From Bartonella sp. 220B (GTDB lineage Bacteria > Pseudomonadota > Alphaproteobacteria > Rhizobiales > Rhizobiaceae), in assembly GCF_026930205.1 (NCBI RefSeq), contig NZ_JANHOI010000002.1, forward strand, positions 186,001 to 250,000: 64,000 bases of DNA, in the 5' to 3' direction. Below the pieces are notes generated by a model, which worked only from the letters and a program-made list of their open reading frames with translations, ran no database searches and was not told the origin of the DNA. How positions within the stretch are numbered: position 1 is the first letter of the stretch; each line of letters begins with the position of its first letter. Made by a program: the position numbers and the translations under genes. Positions 31,392 through 41,462 of the stretch are shown here, piece by piece.

Positions 31392-32255
31392 TTAAGTTTC
31401 CATAGTGTTTTCAGGAAAGGTAAAGTTCATATTTTCAGCAATGCTTATGGTGATGGGAGCATTTTTTACTGTCAACGCAATACCTCTGTCCATGGCATCT
31501 TTGACATGGTCAATACGCATTAAGGCCAAAGCTTCATTTGCAACACATGTTCCCAAGCAACCAAGTATTTTTGTTTCTGCTTCAACGTTGGAATCTGAGG
31601 TTAATTCATGTTGACTTCTGACAATTAAAATGCGGCGACGCACTGCGCGACGGTGATGCATTCGTGAAACAACTTCTTGCCCTATATAGCAACCTTTATT
31701 AAAGGCTAATCCACCAATTTGATCATAATTAATATCATGAGGAAAGACTTTTCCTATTTCATAGTCTTGACCACTTTCGGCGATTGCATAACGGATACGC
31801 AGTCGATTCCAGTTATGGTGATTTTCTGAAGCAAAAAAGGGTGTATTTCCATAGATTCGCATTATTTCTTCTTTCTGTGGAAAGCGCTTATCAATAAAAC
31901 TTGAATCATACTCTGAGGAGTTTTTTTCAATATTCAACAAAACCGTAACAACCTCTTTTAATGGTTGTGTAACTTCGACTTTTCTCCGCAATTTGTAAAG
32001 GAGAAGGCGCTTTTGGAGGATATCAGCGATAGAGTCCACAATATCGATGAGATAGCCGTCTTCTATTTTCCCGATAAGAAAATCAGCAATAACTTTTCCT
32101 TGTGGGGATAAGAGCGCTCCAGGAAAAATTTCTTGTAAGCCGATTTTTTTTACGTCTGTAGTGATGAGAGATTGCAGAAAATCTGTTGCTTCTTCGCCTG
32201 TAACTTTAATAATGCTGCGGTTTTTAAAGCGAATGGTATTTTGTTTTTCAATCAT
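31392..32255 (-). CDS. ygfZ: YgfZ/GcvT-type folate-binding protein
   Basis: YgfZ-family proteins bind folate and assist Fe-S cluster assembly or repair. From the ATG at 32255 the protein has 287 residues. It shows SLITTDVKKI near the N-terminus, LLSPQGKVIADFLIG, and the family signature KGCYIGQEVVSRMHHR with its conserved cysteine. I chose this start over an upstream ATG at 32294 because MIEKQNTIRFKNRSIIKVTG matches the usual N-terminus. It is divergent from the dihydroorotase gene and precedes the HD hydrolase gene. Confidence 0.87.
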   Translation of the reverse strand: MIEKQNTIRFKNRSIIKVTGEEATDFLQSLITTDVKKIGLQEIFPGALLSPQGKVIADFLIGKIEDGYLIDIVDSIADILQKRLLLYKLRRKVEVTQPLKEVVTVLLNIEKNSSEYDSSFIDKRFPQKEEIMRIYGNTPFFASENHHNWNRLRIRYAIAESGQDYEIGKVFPHDINYDQIGGLAFNKGCYIGQEVVSRMHHRRAVRRRILIVRSQHELTSDSNVEAETKILGCLGTCVANEALALMRIDHVKDAMDRGIALTVKNAPITISIAENMNFTFPENTMET

Positions 32256-32322
32256 GGTTCTTGCTTTTCTGCTCAAAGTTACATAATCGATCAAAGAGAG
32301 GATATGTAAGAGGAGTACGGCT

Positions 32323-33651
32323 ATGTTTAAAACATTTGATACAATTTTTAAAGGTGCAACACTTGTAAATCATGATGGCAGTAGTAAGCGTGATATTGGT
32401 GTTACAAATGGCCGTATTGCTGAAATTGGCGATCTTACATGTGCATCTGCTGGTGAAGTCATTGATTGTACAGGGCTCCATATTTTGCCAGGAATTATCG
32501 ATAGTCAAGTTCATTTTCGCGAGCCGGGCAATGAACATAAAGAGGATTTAGAAAGCGGTTCCTATTCTGCGGTGTTGGGTGGGGTGACAGCAATATTTGA
32601 AATGCCTAATACCAATCCATTAACCACATCGGAAGAAGCTTTGAATGATAAGGTAAAACGCGGATTTCACCGGATGCATTGTGATTTTGCATTTTGGGTT
32701 GGAGGAACGCGTGAGAATGCACATGAATTGGCTGAGTTAGAAAAACTTCCTGGTGCTGCTGGAATAAAAGTTTTCATGGGGTCTTCTACTGGTGATCTTT
32801 TGGTGGATGATGATGAAAGTGTGCGTCTTATTTTGCAGAATACACGCCGTCGTGCAGCTTTTCATTCTGAAGATGAGACAAGGCTTAGAGAACGTAAAAT
32901 GTTGCGTATTGAAGGGGATGCATCATCACATCCAGTTTGGCGTGATGAGATTGCAGCATTGAAATGTACACAACGTTTAGTAAAAATTGCGCATGAAACA
33001 AAGTCGCGCATTCATGTGTTACATCTTTCTACAGCAGAAGAAATTGAGTTTTTAAAAAAACATAAGGATGTTGCAACAATTGAAGTTACGCAACATCATT
33101 TGACTTTAACCTCTGATGATTATCAGCGATTTGGTACATTGATTCAAATGAACCCACCAATTCGCGAAAGTCGACACTGTGAATCTCTCTGGTATGGTGT
33201 TCAGCAGGGTATTGTTGATGTGTTAGGTTCTGATCATGCTCCTCATACGCTTGAAGAAAAGCGCAAATCTTATCCTGCTTCACCTTCAGGGATGACAGGA
33301 GTGCAAACCACAGCGGCAATTATGCTCACACATGTCAATGTGGGAAAGATATCCCTTGAACGTTTTGTTGATCTCACGTCACATGGCCCTAGTCGTGTTT
33401 TTGGTATAAGCTGTAAAGGGCGCCTTGCTGTTGGATATGATGCTGACTTGACCATTGTTGATCTTAAGCGAGAAGAAATTCTTACCGATGCTTTGATTGG
33501 TTCACGCGCAGGTTGGACACCTTATGATGGTAAAAAAGTTAAGGGTTGGCCTGTTGGGACTATTATTCGAGGGATGCGTGTTATGTGGGAAGGCGAAATC
33601 GTGACCCCTTCGCAAGGTGAACCTGTTAAATTTCTAGAAGCTCTGGTGTAA
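32323..33651 (+). CDS. pyrC: Dihydroorotase (class I type)
   Basis: Dihydroorotase closes carbamoyl-aspartate to dihydroorotate. The 442-residue amidohydrolase has the metal site DSQVHFREPGNEHKED, EMPNTNP, AGIKVFMGSSTGDLL with the lysine region, HVLHLSTAEE and the catalytic VLGSDHAPHTLEEK. The C-terminal strand segment GRLAVGYDADLTIVDL is present. Length and motifs fit the long class I form, sometimes annotated pyrC or allantoinase-like. With pyrE in the window, the pyrimidine role is likely. It is divergent from ygfZ. Confidence 0.85.
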   Translation: MFKTFDTIFKGATLVNHDGSSKRDIGVTNGRIAEIGDLTCASAGEVIDCTGLHILPGIIDSQVHFREPGNEHKEDLESGSYSAVLGGVTAIFEMPNTNPLTTSEEALNDKVKRGFHRMHCDFAFWVGGTRENAHELAELEKLPGAAGIKVFMGSSTGDLLVDDDESVRLILQNTRRRAAFHSEDETRLRERKMLRIEGDASSHPVWRDEIAALKCTQRLVKIAHETKSRIHVLHLSTAEEIEFLKKHKDVATIEVTQHHLTLTSDDYQRFGTLIQMNPPIRESRHCESLWYGVQQGIVDVLGSDHAPHTLEEKRKSYPASPSGMTGVQTTAAIMLTHVNVGKISLERFVDLTSHGPSRVFGISCKGRLAVGYDADLTIVDLKREEILTDALIGSRAGWTPYDGKKVKGWPVGTIIRGMRVMWEGEIVTPSQGEPVKFLEALV

Positions 33652-33827
33652 CCAGATAAAACAGATGGGGTTTATGGAATGACTTACTCTGTGAAAAGAT
33701 GCTTGTTGTGGTTTTGTCATAGGGAAATAAAAATATATTGAGGATTTATTCTCCAAAAGTTTTCATATTTATATCAGAGACGGTTTATAAATCTATTCAT
33801 TGTTGAGAGTATTGTTATTGATATAGT

Positions 33828-34226
33828 TTATTGAGGGGTTAGGAATTTTTGTACAGGTTCATTATTATAATGCATGAGGAGGCTTTCAGATAAGGCTCTT
33901 CCTTCTTTAATATATCTATGATTTGCTTCAATTGCTGATTGCGTACAATGATGATAATTTTCTGAAAAAGCACGGTATGCTTCATTAAATGCTTCATAAA
34001 AGTAAGCACGCCTTTGTGGCATAGGGTGTTCTGCTTCAATCAGTGCATTCATGTAGTTATGCCATTGGTTTGTTGGGGTGCTGCAAAGATTTTGTAAGTA
34101 ATGGAGGGATCCCAAAATTTCTGCCAGTCGTAGTAATTTTGTCTCATAAGGTGGTGATTGTTGTGCAAAAGTTGATGTTAAAGCTAAAAAAAATATAAAA
34201 AAAACAATTTTTATCAGATTACGCAT
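33828..34226 (-). CDS. TIGR02301-like secreted protein, function unknown
   Basis: The 132-residue protein has a clear signal peptide (hydrophobic residues about 6-20, cleavage near FAQ). A mostly helical mature part contains LLRLAEILGSLHYLQNLC, YMNALIEAE, RRAYFYEAFNEAYRAFSENYHHC and EANHRYIKEGRALSESLL. The pattern, including two conserved cysteines, matches the small periplasmic family found in Rhizobiales (TIGR02301). No biochemical role is known to me. It is monocistronic and convergent with the dihydroorotase gene. Confidence 0.8.
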   Translation of the reverse strand: MRNLIKIVFFIFFLALTSTFAQQSPPYETKLLRLAEILGSLHYLQNLCSTPTNQWHNYMNALIEAEHPMPQRRAYFYEAFNEAYRAFSENYHHCTQSAIEANHRYIKEGRALSESLLMHYNNEPVQKFLTPQ

Positions 34227-34392
34227 TGTTTATTGCCCCTTTTTAATAAAGCTTCGTAGATTACAATCGCGGATAAAATGGCTTCGTCATAGAATATAGG
34301 TTACAAGGTGAAGACAAAAATGGTTTGCACATCATTACCAAGAGCGGGCATGTTATAAAATTTAGGGCATGAAAGGGAATAAGGAAAGCATC

Positions 34393-34497
34393 ATGAAGAT
34401 ATTTAAAATTTTGACGAAGCTTTGTGTCGTTAAAATTTTCAGATTTTTGTATGCAATCTGTTTTTCGTATGATTTTACGCTGTATAGCGCGTTCTAG
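34393..34497 (+). CDS. Possible small hydrophobic peptide (34 residues)
   Basis: An ATG at 34393, preceded by AAGGAAAGC, opens 34 codons ending with TAG inside a TCTAGA hairpin. The peptide starts MKIFKILTKLCVVKIF and is hydrophobic with basic residues, like a small membrane peptide. No family is recognised and no homologue is known to me, so it is only a candidate. Confidence 0.2.
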   Translation: MKIFKILTKLCVVKIFRFLYAICFSYDFTLYSAF

Positions 34498-34512
34498 ATT
34501 TGCTTCTAGAGC
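34491..34512 (+). terminator. TCTAGA hairpin, terminator-like
   Basis: GTTCTAGA (34491-34498) pairs with TCTAGAGC (34505-34512) over the 6-base loop TTTGCT. All eight positions pair in plus-strand RNA (one U-G). AGTTTTC follows. It may end transcription of the small open frame at 34393 or be a copy of a dispersed element. Confidence 0.4.
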
Positions 34513-34743
34513 AGTTTTCTCATCAAGAAAAATAGAATTTTTATCTAGGGTGCTTTAATCCAATCCAATAAAGTGAATTGTTTTTTGACAAATGATGGAG
34601 ACAGCCTCGATGCAATAGGATCACTGTGAGAATTTTAGATAAGATATACGAAAGTTTTAACTTAAAACCGCATAATGCAATGATTTTTTGAATAAAATTC
34701 ACTTTGAAAAGCGGCGAGTCATATCGTTTAACGGAGTATAATA

Positions 34744-36252
34744 ATGAAAGAGTTGCGATTTTATAACACGCTTACACGTAGAAAAGAAATTTTTACACCG
34801 ATAGATGCAACGAGAGTACGCCTTTATGTTTGTGGTCCAACAATTTACGATTATGCTCATATAGGCAATGCGCGCCCAGTTATTGTTTTTGACATGTTGT
34901 TTCGTTTGTTACGTCATATCTATGGTAAAGAGCACGTTATATACGCACGTAATATTACAGATGTAGATGATAAAATTAATGCACGAGCAGCTTGTGAATA
35001 TCCAGAGTTAGTACTTAATGAGGCTATTCGTCGATTAACGGAGCAAACCTATTCTCAATTTCAACAAGACACGATAGCACTTGGTTGTTTGTTGCCGACC
35101 AGTCAACCCCGTGCAACAGATCATTTGGAAGAGATGCGCTGTTTGATTGAAAGGTTGCTTGAAAAAGGACATGCTTATATTGCGGAAAATCATATATTGT
35201 TTTCTGTAAGCAGCATAAAAAATCATCCCCATTATGGAGAATTTGCAAAGCGCTCCTTAGAAGAAATGAGGGCAGGGGCGCGTGTCGATGTTGCTGCTTA
35301 TAAAAGGGAGGAGATGGATTTTGTTTTATGGAAACCCTCTCTAGAGGGAGAACCAGGTTGGGCATCCCCGGCAGGAATTCCTGTTTTAGGTCGTCCAGGG
35401 TGGCATATTGAATGTTCAGCAATGTCAATGGCAAAACTGTTAAAACCCTATGGTGGTGGTTTAACTTGTGATGATCCAACAGCAAATATTTTTGATATCC
35501 ATGGTGGTGGAATTGATTTGATTTTTCCTCATCATGAAAATGAGATTGCCCAAAGTTGTTCAGCTTTTGGAACTGAGCGAATGGCTAATTTTTGGATGCA
35601 TAATGGTTTTTTACAGGTTGAAGGACAAAAGATGTCTAAAAGCCTTGGCAATTTTATCACTATACGTTCTGTTTTAGAGAATGATATTTTTGAATTTAAT
35701 GATGTTTTAACAAAAGAAATGAAACAAAGTTGGGCTGGTTTGTCCGCACGCTTTTCAATGTTACAAACACATTATCGAGAACCATTAAATTGGACAACGC
35801 AGCGTTTAGTACATTCTAGTAGAGAACTGTATCGTTGGTATGAATTGCTACGTCGTGAAAGAAGATGTGTGGAGAAGAATGAATTTCTTGATGATTCTTT
35901 GATAAACACATTAAGTGATGATCTTAATACCCCGAATGCATTTGCTCTTTTACGACAATTTTATAAAACAGGTAATGCTGTCGCTCTCGCAAATGCGATG
36001 CGTTTATTTGGGCTCTTGTGTCAAGAGTGGGTTAGAGACGCAGAATGCCCATTATTTATGAAAAAAACTTCCCTTGACAAAAAATTTATCGATCAACGCA
36101 TTGCCGAAAGGCTACAGCTTATCCATAATAAAGAATGGGCAGCTGCGGATAGAGTTCGTGATGCACTTGCAGCCGAGGGGGTTATCTTAAAAGACAGTAA
36201 AGACCCACAGACTGGCGAGCGTGTAACCGTGTGGGAGATAAAGCGCTTATAA
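34744..36252 (+). CDS. cysS: Cysteinyl-tRNA synthetase
   Basis: CysS charges tRNA-Cys. The class I enzyme has 502 residues. Visible are the zinc ligand Cys30 in [18 protein letters not shown] (with the HIGH-type HIGN at 39-42), the second zinc cluster around [19 protein letters not shown], and the KMSKS loop in [10 protein letters not shown]. The C-terminal anticodon-binding part ends EAAGVILKD-like as [13 protein letters not shown]. It begins after ACGGAG, a usable ribosome site. It is a complete housekeeping gene with no oddity. Confidence 0.97.
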   Translation: MKELRFYNTLTRRKEIFTPIDATRVRLYVCGPTIYDYAHIGNARPVIVFDMLFRLLRHIYGKEHVIYARNITDVDDKINARAACEYPELVLNEAIRRLTEQTYSQFQQDTIALGCLLPTSQPRATDHLEEMRCLIERLLEKGHAYIAENHILFSVSSIKNHPHYGEFAKRSLEEMRAGARVDVAAYKREEMDFVLWKPSLEGEPGWASPAGIPVLGRPGWHIECSAMSMAKLLKPYGGGLTCDDPTANIFDIHGGGIDLIFPHHENEIAQSCSAFGTERMANFWMHNGFLQVEGQKMSKSLGNFITIRSVLENDIFEFNDVLTKEMKQSWAGLSARFSMLQTHYREPLNWTTQRLVHSSRELYRWYELLRRERRCVEKNEFLDDSLINTLSDDLNTPNAFALLRQFYKTGNAVALANAMRLFGLLCQEWVRDAECPLFMKKTSLDKKFIDQRIAERLQLIHNKEWAAADRVRDALAAEGVILKDSKDPQTGERVTVWEIKRL

Positions 36253-36294
36253 TTCCGATATTCTCGCAGCTTCCGTAACAAGGGAGACAGTTTG

Positions 36295-36966
36295 ATGGAA
36301 TTTTTATATCATTACGGATATGTCACATTTAAATTGGTTGTAGGTCTTATCGCTTTCCTTTTCATTTTAAGAACAACGGGGCGTGGAAGTCTTAGCCAAA
36401 TGACACCTGTTGATTTAGTAAGCAATTTTGTGATGGGGAGTATCATTGGAGGCATTATTTATAGTCCGGAAGTTAGCAGTGTTCAATTATTGCTGGTTTT
36501 ATTCATTTGGCAAACCTTGATCGCATCTCTTAATTTTTTAACACGCTATTCTGTCTTTTTTCGTCGTCTCATTGCTGGGCAAAATATCCCATTGGTTTTA
36601 GATGGTGTTTTTCAAATGGATGAAATTAAAAATTTAGGCATAAGCGTGAATGAACTGATTACGATGTTGCGTATTAAAGGTTGTAGTTTACATGAAGCCG
36701 CTTTTGTTCGTTTGGAAAACAATGGTGATTGTTCTGTTATTAAAAAGGAAGAAGGAAAAAAGTCCATTATTGTAGTACAAAATGGTGAAATTCTTAAGAA
36801 AGGGCTTAAAGAAATTGGTAAATCAAAGAAATGGCTTCAAGCAGAATTGGACAAAAAGCATGTGAAGGCTGAGAATTTATTTGCGGCGGAATGGTATGAG
36901 AATACAGATCAAAATAATAAATCTTATGGTGGATTATTTCTTGTCCCTTTTTCAAAAACAGTCTAA
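36295..36966 (+). CDS. DUF421 (YetF-like) membrane protein
   Basis: The 223-residue protein has three N-terminal membrane spans (residues about 8-27, 40-60 and 65-85). A cytosolic DUF421/YetF-like domain follows, with RRLIAGQNIPLVLDGVF, LGISVNELITMLRIKGC and FVRLENNGDCSVIKK. The family is widespread, and its role is unclear; Bacillus members are spore and envelope linked. I chose the ATG at 36295 rather than a TTG one codon earlier. It lies 42 bases after cysS and 116 before the Atm1-type exporter gene. Confidence 0.85.
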   Translation: MEFLYHYGYVTFKLVVGLIAFLFILRTTGRGSLSQMTPVDLVSNFVMGSIIGGIIYSPEVSSVQLLLVLFIWQTLIASLNFLTRYSVFFRRLIAGQNIPLVLDGVFQMDEIKNLGISVNELITMLRIKGCSLHEAAFVRLENNGDCSVIKKEEGKKSIIVVQNGEILKKGLKEIGKSKKWLQAELDKKHVKAENLFAAEWYENTDQNNKSYGGLFLVPFSKTV

Positions 36967-37082
36967 CTTTAAGTGCTAATATGTATATTTACAAGAAGCA
37001 TATGGCAAGGGGATAAAAACTGTAGTGGCTACAGGGCATATTATCGTGCTTTTGGAGTGGATGAAAAAGAAATAAGTGCTTT

Positions 37083-38966
37083 ATGAAACAGAATGAAATG
37101 ATAAAAACTGTATCGTCAGATACAGGACAGACTTTGCGTACGCTCTACAATTTATGGCCTTATATGTGGCCAACAGATCGACGAGATCTGAAAATACGTG
37201 TTCTATGGGCAATATTTTATCTTGTTTTAGCTAAACTATTTCTCATATCTGTACCGTATTTCTTTAAATATGCTACGGATACTCTTGATGTAAGCTCTAA
37301 ATTCTCTATGTGGACGTCATCCAGTTGTTTTATTCCTCTTATGTTCGTCTTGGCATATAACATTGCACGTATTGTTCAAGCTGCATTAAATCAATTACGT
37401 GATTCTCTATTTGCAACGGTTGGTCAACATGCTATCCGCCAATTAGCTTATAAGACCTTCATGCATGTTCATGAATTATCTTTGCGATTTCATTTGCAAA
37501 GACGAACTGGCGGTCTTTCTCGCGTGATTGAGCGTGGGACAAAGGGCATTGAAGCGATTGTTCGATTTTCAATTCTGAACACAGTACCAACGGTTTTAGA
37601 ATTTATTTTGACAGCATTTGTATTTTATATCAACTATGGATGGCGTTATTTGTTCATAGTTGTCATCATGGTGGGATTGTATACTTGGTTTACAATTAAG
37701 GCAAGTGATTGGCGTATTCGTATTCGGGAGAACATGAATATGGCAGATACCGAAGCCAATACGCGTGCTGTTGATTCTCTTTTAAATTTTGAAACAGTCA
37801 AATATTTTTGTAATGAAACTCTAGAAGCACGTCGCTTTGATTCTTCTATGGAAAATTATGAAAAAGCAGCAACAAAAATTTGGACATCCTTAAGCTGGCT
37901 TAATTTTGGTCAGGCTCTTATTTTTGGTATTGGAATGTCTATTCTGATGTTAATGTCAACTTACGAAGTTTTTCATAATACACAAACTTTAGGGGATTTT
38001 ATTTTTATTAATGCGCTTTTAATACAGCTTTCTATTCCTCTAAATTTTATTGGTTCAATTTATCGTGATGTGCGACAAGGATTAACTGATATTGAAGCCA
38101 TGTTTGATCTTTTAGACGTTCAGCAGGAGATTGTTGATAAATCAGATGCTAAACCATTGATGGTGCATGATGGTACCATTCGGTTTCATCAGGTAAAATT
38201 TTCTTATGATCCAGCTCGCCAAATTCTTAAAGATATTAATTTCGAGGTTCCTGGAGGCAAAACGGTTGCAATTGTTGGTCCATCAGGTGCTGGTAAATCC
38301 ACTATTTCTCGATTACTTTTCCGTTTTTACGATGTTGATGCAGGTTCTATCACAATTGATGGACAAGATATCCGTGACGTAACGCAAAAAAGTTTACGTG
38401 AAGCTATCGGTATGGTACCACAGGATACGGTGTTATTTAACGATACAATTGCATATAACATTTACTATGGGCGTCCAACTGCTACAGAGGAGGAGATGCG
38501 CAAAGCGGCTGAAATGGCACAGATATCAAAATTTATCGAGATGCTTCCGGAAGGTTTTCAGTCTATGGTAGGTGAGCGTGGACTTAAATTATCAGGTGGT
38601 GAAAAACAACGTGTAGCTATTGCACGGACGTTGTTAAAAGCTCCTCCCCTTCTTATTCTGGATGAAGCAACGGCAGCTCTTGATACGGCAACAGAACAGG
38701 AAATTCAACAAGCACTGGATATCGTAAGCCGTGGGCGTACGACCTTAATCATTGCGCATCGCTTGTCTACTGTTATCAATGCTGATGAAATTTTGGTTCT
38801 TAAAAATGGTCGTATTATTGAAAATGGAACGCATGTACAGCTTTTAAGGAAAAAAGGTCTTTATGCTTCAATGTGGAATAAGCAGCTCGAAGCATCGCAA
38901 GCTGAAGAGAAATTACGTAAAATGCGTGAAGAAGATGAGATAGGTGTTGTTAATCGCAAAAAATAA
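37083..38966 (+). CDS. ABC exporter of the Atm1/HMT family
   Basis: The 627-residue half-transporter fuses six membrane spans (residues about 35-330) to one ATPase domain. It has Walker [12 protein letters not shown]-loop MVPQDTVLFN, signature LSGGEKQRVAIARTLL, Walker B LLILDEATAALD and H-loop IIAHRLST. The membrane segments LRFHLQRRTGGLSRVIERG and LNFETVKYFCNE are characteristic of ABCB7/Atm1 proteins, which export glutathione-linked or persulfide compounds for Fe-S or metal homeostasis. It probably acts as a homodimer in the inner membrane. Substrate is inferred from the family only. Confidence 0.88.
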   Translation: MKQNEMIKTVSSDTGQTLRTLYNLWPYMWPTDRRDLKIRVLWAIFYLVLAKLFLISVPYFFKYATDTLDVSSKFSMWTSSSCFIPLMFVLAYNIARIVQAALNQLRDSLFATVGQHAIRQLAYKTFMHVHELSLRFHLQRRTGGLSRVIERGTKGIEAIVRFSILNTVPTVLEFILTAFVFYINYGWRYLFIVVIMVGLYTWFTIKASDWRIRIRENMNMADTEANTRAVDSLLNFETVKYFCNETLEARRFDSSMENYEKAATKIWTSLSWLNFGQALIFGIGMSILMLMSTYEVFHNTQTLGDFIFINALLIQLSIPLNFIGSIYRDVRQGLTDIEAMFDLLDVQQEIVDKSDAKPLMVHDGTIRFHQVKFSYDPARQILKDINFEVPGGKTVAIVGPSGAGKSTISRLLFRFYDVDAGSITIDGQDIRDVTQKSLREAIGMVPQDTVLFNDTIAYNIYYGRPTATEEEMRKAAEMAQISKFIEMLPEGFQSMVGERGLKLSGGEKQRVAIARTLLKAPPLLILDEATAALDTATEQEIQQALDIVSRGRTTLIIAHRLSTVINADEILVLKNGRIIENGTHVQLLRKKGLYASMWNKQLEASQAEEKLRKMREEDEIGVVNRKK

Positions 38967-39084
38967 GCTGTGCAAATGTTATCTATAACTTTATATGAAG
39001 GAATTGATTAAGTACACAAAAAACATACAAAAGAACAAAAAGATTGATACCTTGTCAAGGGTTATACTATGAATAGGAAATTAT

Positions 39085-39783
39085 ATGAGTATTCTAGAAT
39101 CTATCCATAATAGCTTTGTGCCGATTCATAAAGAGGGCTACCCTTTTATTGTGGCATTTTTTATTATTTCGCTCATTCTTGGTTGGATGTGGAGTCCTTT
39201 GTTTTGGTGTGGTCTTATTCTTACTGTATGGTGTATATATTTTTTCCGTGATCCAGATCGTGTGGTTCCTTTAAATTCAAATTTTGTTATATCTCCTGCT
39301 GATGGACGTATCTCATTTGTTGGACCGTGTGTTCCACCTGAAGAATTGGGATTAGGTCAAGAGGAAATGATTCGTGTTTCCATATTTATGGATATTTTTT
39401 CGTGCCACATCAACCGTATCCCCATAAGTGGAACAGTAGAATCTATGGTTTATCGTCCAGGACGATTTACCAATGCTGAGCTTGATAAGGCGAGTCAATT
39501 TAACGAACGTAATGGGATGGTGATTGATAGTAAGCATGGTAAAATTGGTATGGTGCAGATAGCTGGGATGGTTGCTCGCCGGATTGTTTGTTGGTCAAAA
39601 GAAAATGATTCTGTAACTGCTGGAGAACGATTTGGATTAATTCGTTTTGGTTCTCGCCTTGATATTTATATACCAACTGAAGTGCGATTGCATGTTGCAG
39701 TTGGCCAAACAGCAATTGCAGGAGAAACAGTTTTAGGTTCTTTTGATGATCAGAGTGAGACAACTTATTTTAGATTCGACTAG
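39085..39783 (+). CDS. psd: Phosphatidylserine decarboxylase proenzyme
   Basis: Psd converts phosphatidylserine to phosphatidylethanolamine. The 232-residue proenzyme is the short form used by many alphaproteobacteria. It has a hydrophobic N-terminus, [24 protein letters not shown] and [15 protein letters not shown]. Autocleavage should occur at the LGS near the C-terminus (VLGSFDD, Ser219 becoming the pyruvoyl group). It begins 118 bases after the exporter gene and lies 8 bases before pssA, so the two lipid steps are in one operon. Confidence 0.94.
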   Translation: MSILESIHNSFVPIHKEGYPFIVAFFIISLILGWMWSPLFWCGLILTVWCIYFFRDPDRVVPLNSNFVISPADGRISFVGPCVPPEELGLGQEEMIRVSIFMDIFSCHINRIPISGTVESMVYRPGRFTNAELDKASQFNERNGMVIDSKHGKIGMVQIAGMVARRIVCWSKENDSVTAGERFGLIRFGSRLDIYIPTEVRLHVAVGQTAIAGETVLGSFDDQSETTYFRFD

Positions 39784-39791
39784 GATGAACA

Positions 39792-40631
39792 ATGAAAATT
39801 TTTTCGCTCTTTTCTTCATTTAATCCTGATGGGCAACAGGATGACGGTGCGAATCGGTGGCGTTCACCTACACCGATGCGATATGTCATTCCCAATATTA
39901 TCACTATTTTGGCAATTTGCGCAGGGATGAGCAGTATTCGTTTAGCTTTTGAGCATCGTTATGAGGCTGCTATTTTAATGGTGCTTTTGGCAGCAGTCTT
40001 GGATGGGGCTGATGGACGTATCGCTCGTTTAATGGATGGCAGTTCATCTTTTGGGGCACAGATGGATTCTCTTGCTGATGTGGTTAATTTTGGTGTTGCA
40101 CCTGCGCTTATTGTATATTCCTTTGTTTTAGAACAAGCGCACCAAGTTGGTTGGGTGGCAGCACTTGTCTATTGTGTTGCTTGTTGTTTGCGATTAGCAC
40201 GTTTTAATGTGATGTTGGATAATAAGGATATACCAAAATGGCAGAGCAATTATTTTGTTGGTGTTCCTGCACCAGCAGGGGCGTTACTGCTTTTATTACC
40301 TATGTATTTAGGAGCTCTTGGTTTGGTCCCAAGTTGGAGTTGGGCATTATTTTTTAGCCTTTATACTGTGGTCATTGCTTTTCTTTTGGTCAGTCGCTTA
40401 CCAGTATGGAATGCAAAAACAATTGATCAAAATTTGAGGCGTGATATCGTTGTACCGTGCATGTTGGGTATTGTTATTTATGTCGGTTTTCTTGCAACTT
40501 ATACATGGTATACATTATTGGTTACAGCTGTTTGCTATATGATTTTTCTCCCCTGTAGTTTTATTGCTTATCATAAACGCGCTGTTTTGGAAGAAAAAAA
40601 GACCAATGCTGAAAAGTATAAAGAATTATAG
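39792..40631 (+). CDS. pssA: CDP-diacylglycerol-serine O-phosphatidyltransferase
   Basis: PssA makes phosphatidylserine from CDP-diacylglycerol and serine, the step before Psd. The 279-residue membrane protein has the CDP-alcohol phosphatidyltransferase signature, D71-x2-D-G-x2-A-R-x8-G-x3-D-x3-D, within DGADGRIARLMDGSSSFG and its continuation AQMDSLADV. About seven membrane spans follow. It starts 8 bases after psd. Together these two genes give the bacterial route to phosphatidylethanolamine. Confidence 0.93.
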   Translation: MKIFSLFSSFNPDGQQDDGANRWRSPTPMRYVIPNIITILAICAGMSSIRLAFEHRYEAAILMVLLAAVLDGADGRIARLMDGSSSFGAQMDSLADVVNFGVAPALIVYSFVLEQAHQVGWVAALVYCVACCLRLARFNVMLDNKDIPKWQSNYFVGVPAPAGALLLLLPMYLGALGLVPSWSWALFFSLYTVVIAFLLVSRLPVWNAKTIDQNLRRDIVVPCMLGIVIYVGFLATYTWYTLLVTAVCYMIFLPCSFIAYHKRAVLEEKKTNAEKYKEL

Positions 40632-40709
40632 AACTTTATATTTTGGGAAAGAAGAATAGAAGCAAAGAGAAATTTCTATTCAGGTTGACTATCTCTGTTT
40701 TTTCTATAG

Positions 40710-41462
40710 TTAATCAGGGACATGATAATCTATAAACCTATTTTTACGAACGCTAAAAAGTTTTCCTGTTTCTTTTAAATGAGGTGAAGCTAAATGTATT
40801 ATCTTTGTTGCAACTTCTTGTGGTGAAGGGAGCGTTTGAGGATCTTCACCAGGCATGGCTTGTGCACGCATATCCGTGCGTGTTGCACCGGGATCGACAC
40901 AGTTAATTTTGATAGGGGTTTGTTTGAGTTCTTCTGCCCAGCATCGCGCGATAATTTCTAAAGCAGCTTTAGAGGCAGCATAAGGTCCCCAGAAAGCACG
41001 TGCAACATGAGCAACGCTTGAGGATAACAAAATTGCTCGGCCAGCATCAGACTTACGCAATAAAGGTTCTACAGCTTTCATTAAGCGCCATTGGCTGATG
41101 AGGTTTATCTGTAAAACATCTTCAAAGACCGTATTTTCTACATGAGCTATTGGTGAGAGCGTACCAAGAATTCCTGCACTTGTAACCATAATGTCGAGCT
41201 TTTTCCAGCGTTTAGCAATTGAAACACTCAGAGTATCAATGTTTTCCATATGATGTAAATCAAGTGGGACGAGTGTTGCAAATGCGCCTTTTTCTCGGAT
41301 TTTGTTGTCAAGCTCAGTAAGACCACGCACTGTTCGTGCAAGGGCGATAATGTGAGCACCACGTTTCGCAAGCTCTAATGTTAAATGATAACCAATACCC
41401 CTTGAAGCACCGGTGACAAGCGCAACACGACCAAAAAGACTAAAATCAAGTTTTGTCATCAT
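40710..41462 (-). CDS. Short-chain dehydrogenase/reductase
   Basis: The 250-residue SDR has the NAD(P)-binding motif VTGASRGIGYHL (TGxxxGxG), the NAG-like SAGILG, and the catalytic set with Ser in LLSSSVAHV and Tyr-Lys in YAASKAALE. The substrate is unknown. It overlaps the purF start or end by one base and is read on the same strand, so it is probably co-transcribed, though no purine role is known. A plausible alternative is FabG-like activity, but fabG is elsewhere (51635). Confidence 0.85.
   Translation of the reverse strand: MMTKLDFSLFGRVALVTGASRGIGYHLTLELAKRGAHIIALARTVRGLTELDNKIREKGAFATLVPLDLHHMENIDTLSVSIAKRWKKLDIMVTSAGILGTLSPIAHVENTVFEDVLQINLISQWRLMKAVEPLLRKSDAGRAILLSSSVAHVARAFWGPYAASKAALEIIARCWAEELKQTPIKINCVDPGATRTDMRAQAMPGEDPQTLPSPQEVATKIIHLASPHLKETGKLFSVRKNRFIDYHVPD

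Larger units (their letters stand above)
34227..34743. other. Intergenic region upstream of cysS
   Basis: These 517 bases hold no recognised gene. They contain a short open frame with a good ribosome site (34393-34497) that ends in a hairpin with two TCTAGA sites (34491-34512). The cysS promoter must lie in the remainder, but no clear -35/-10 pair stands out. Confidence 0.5.
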
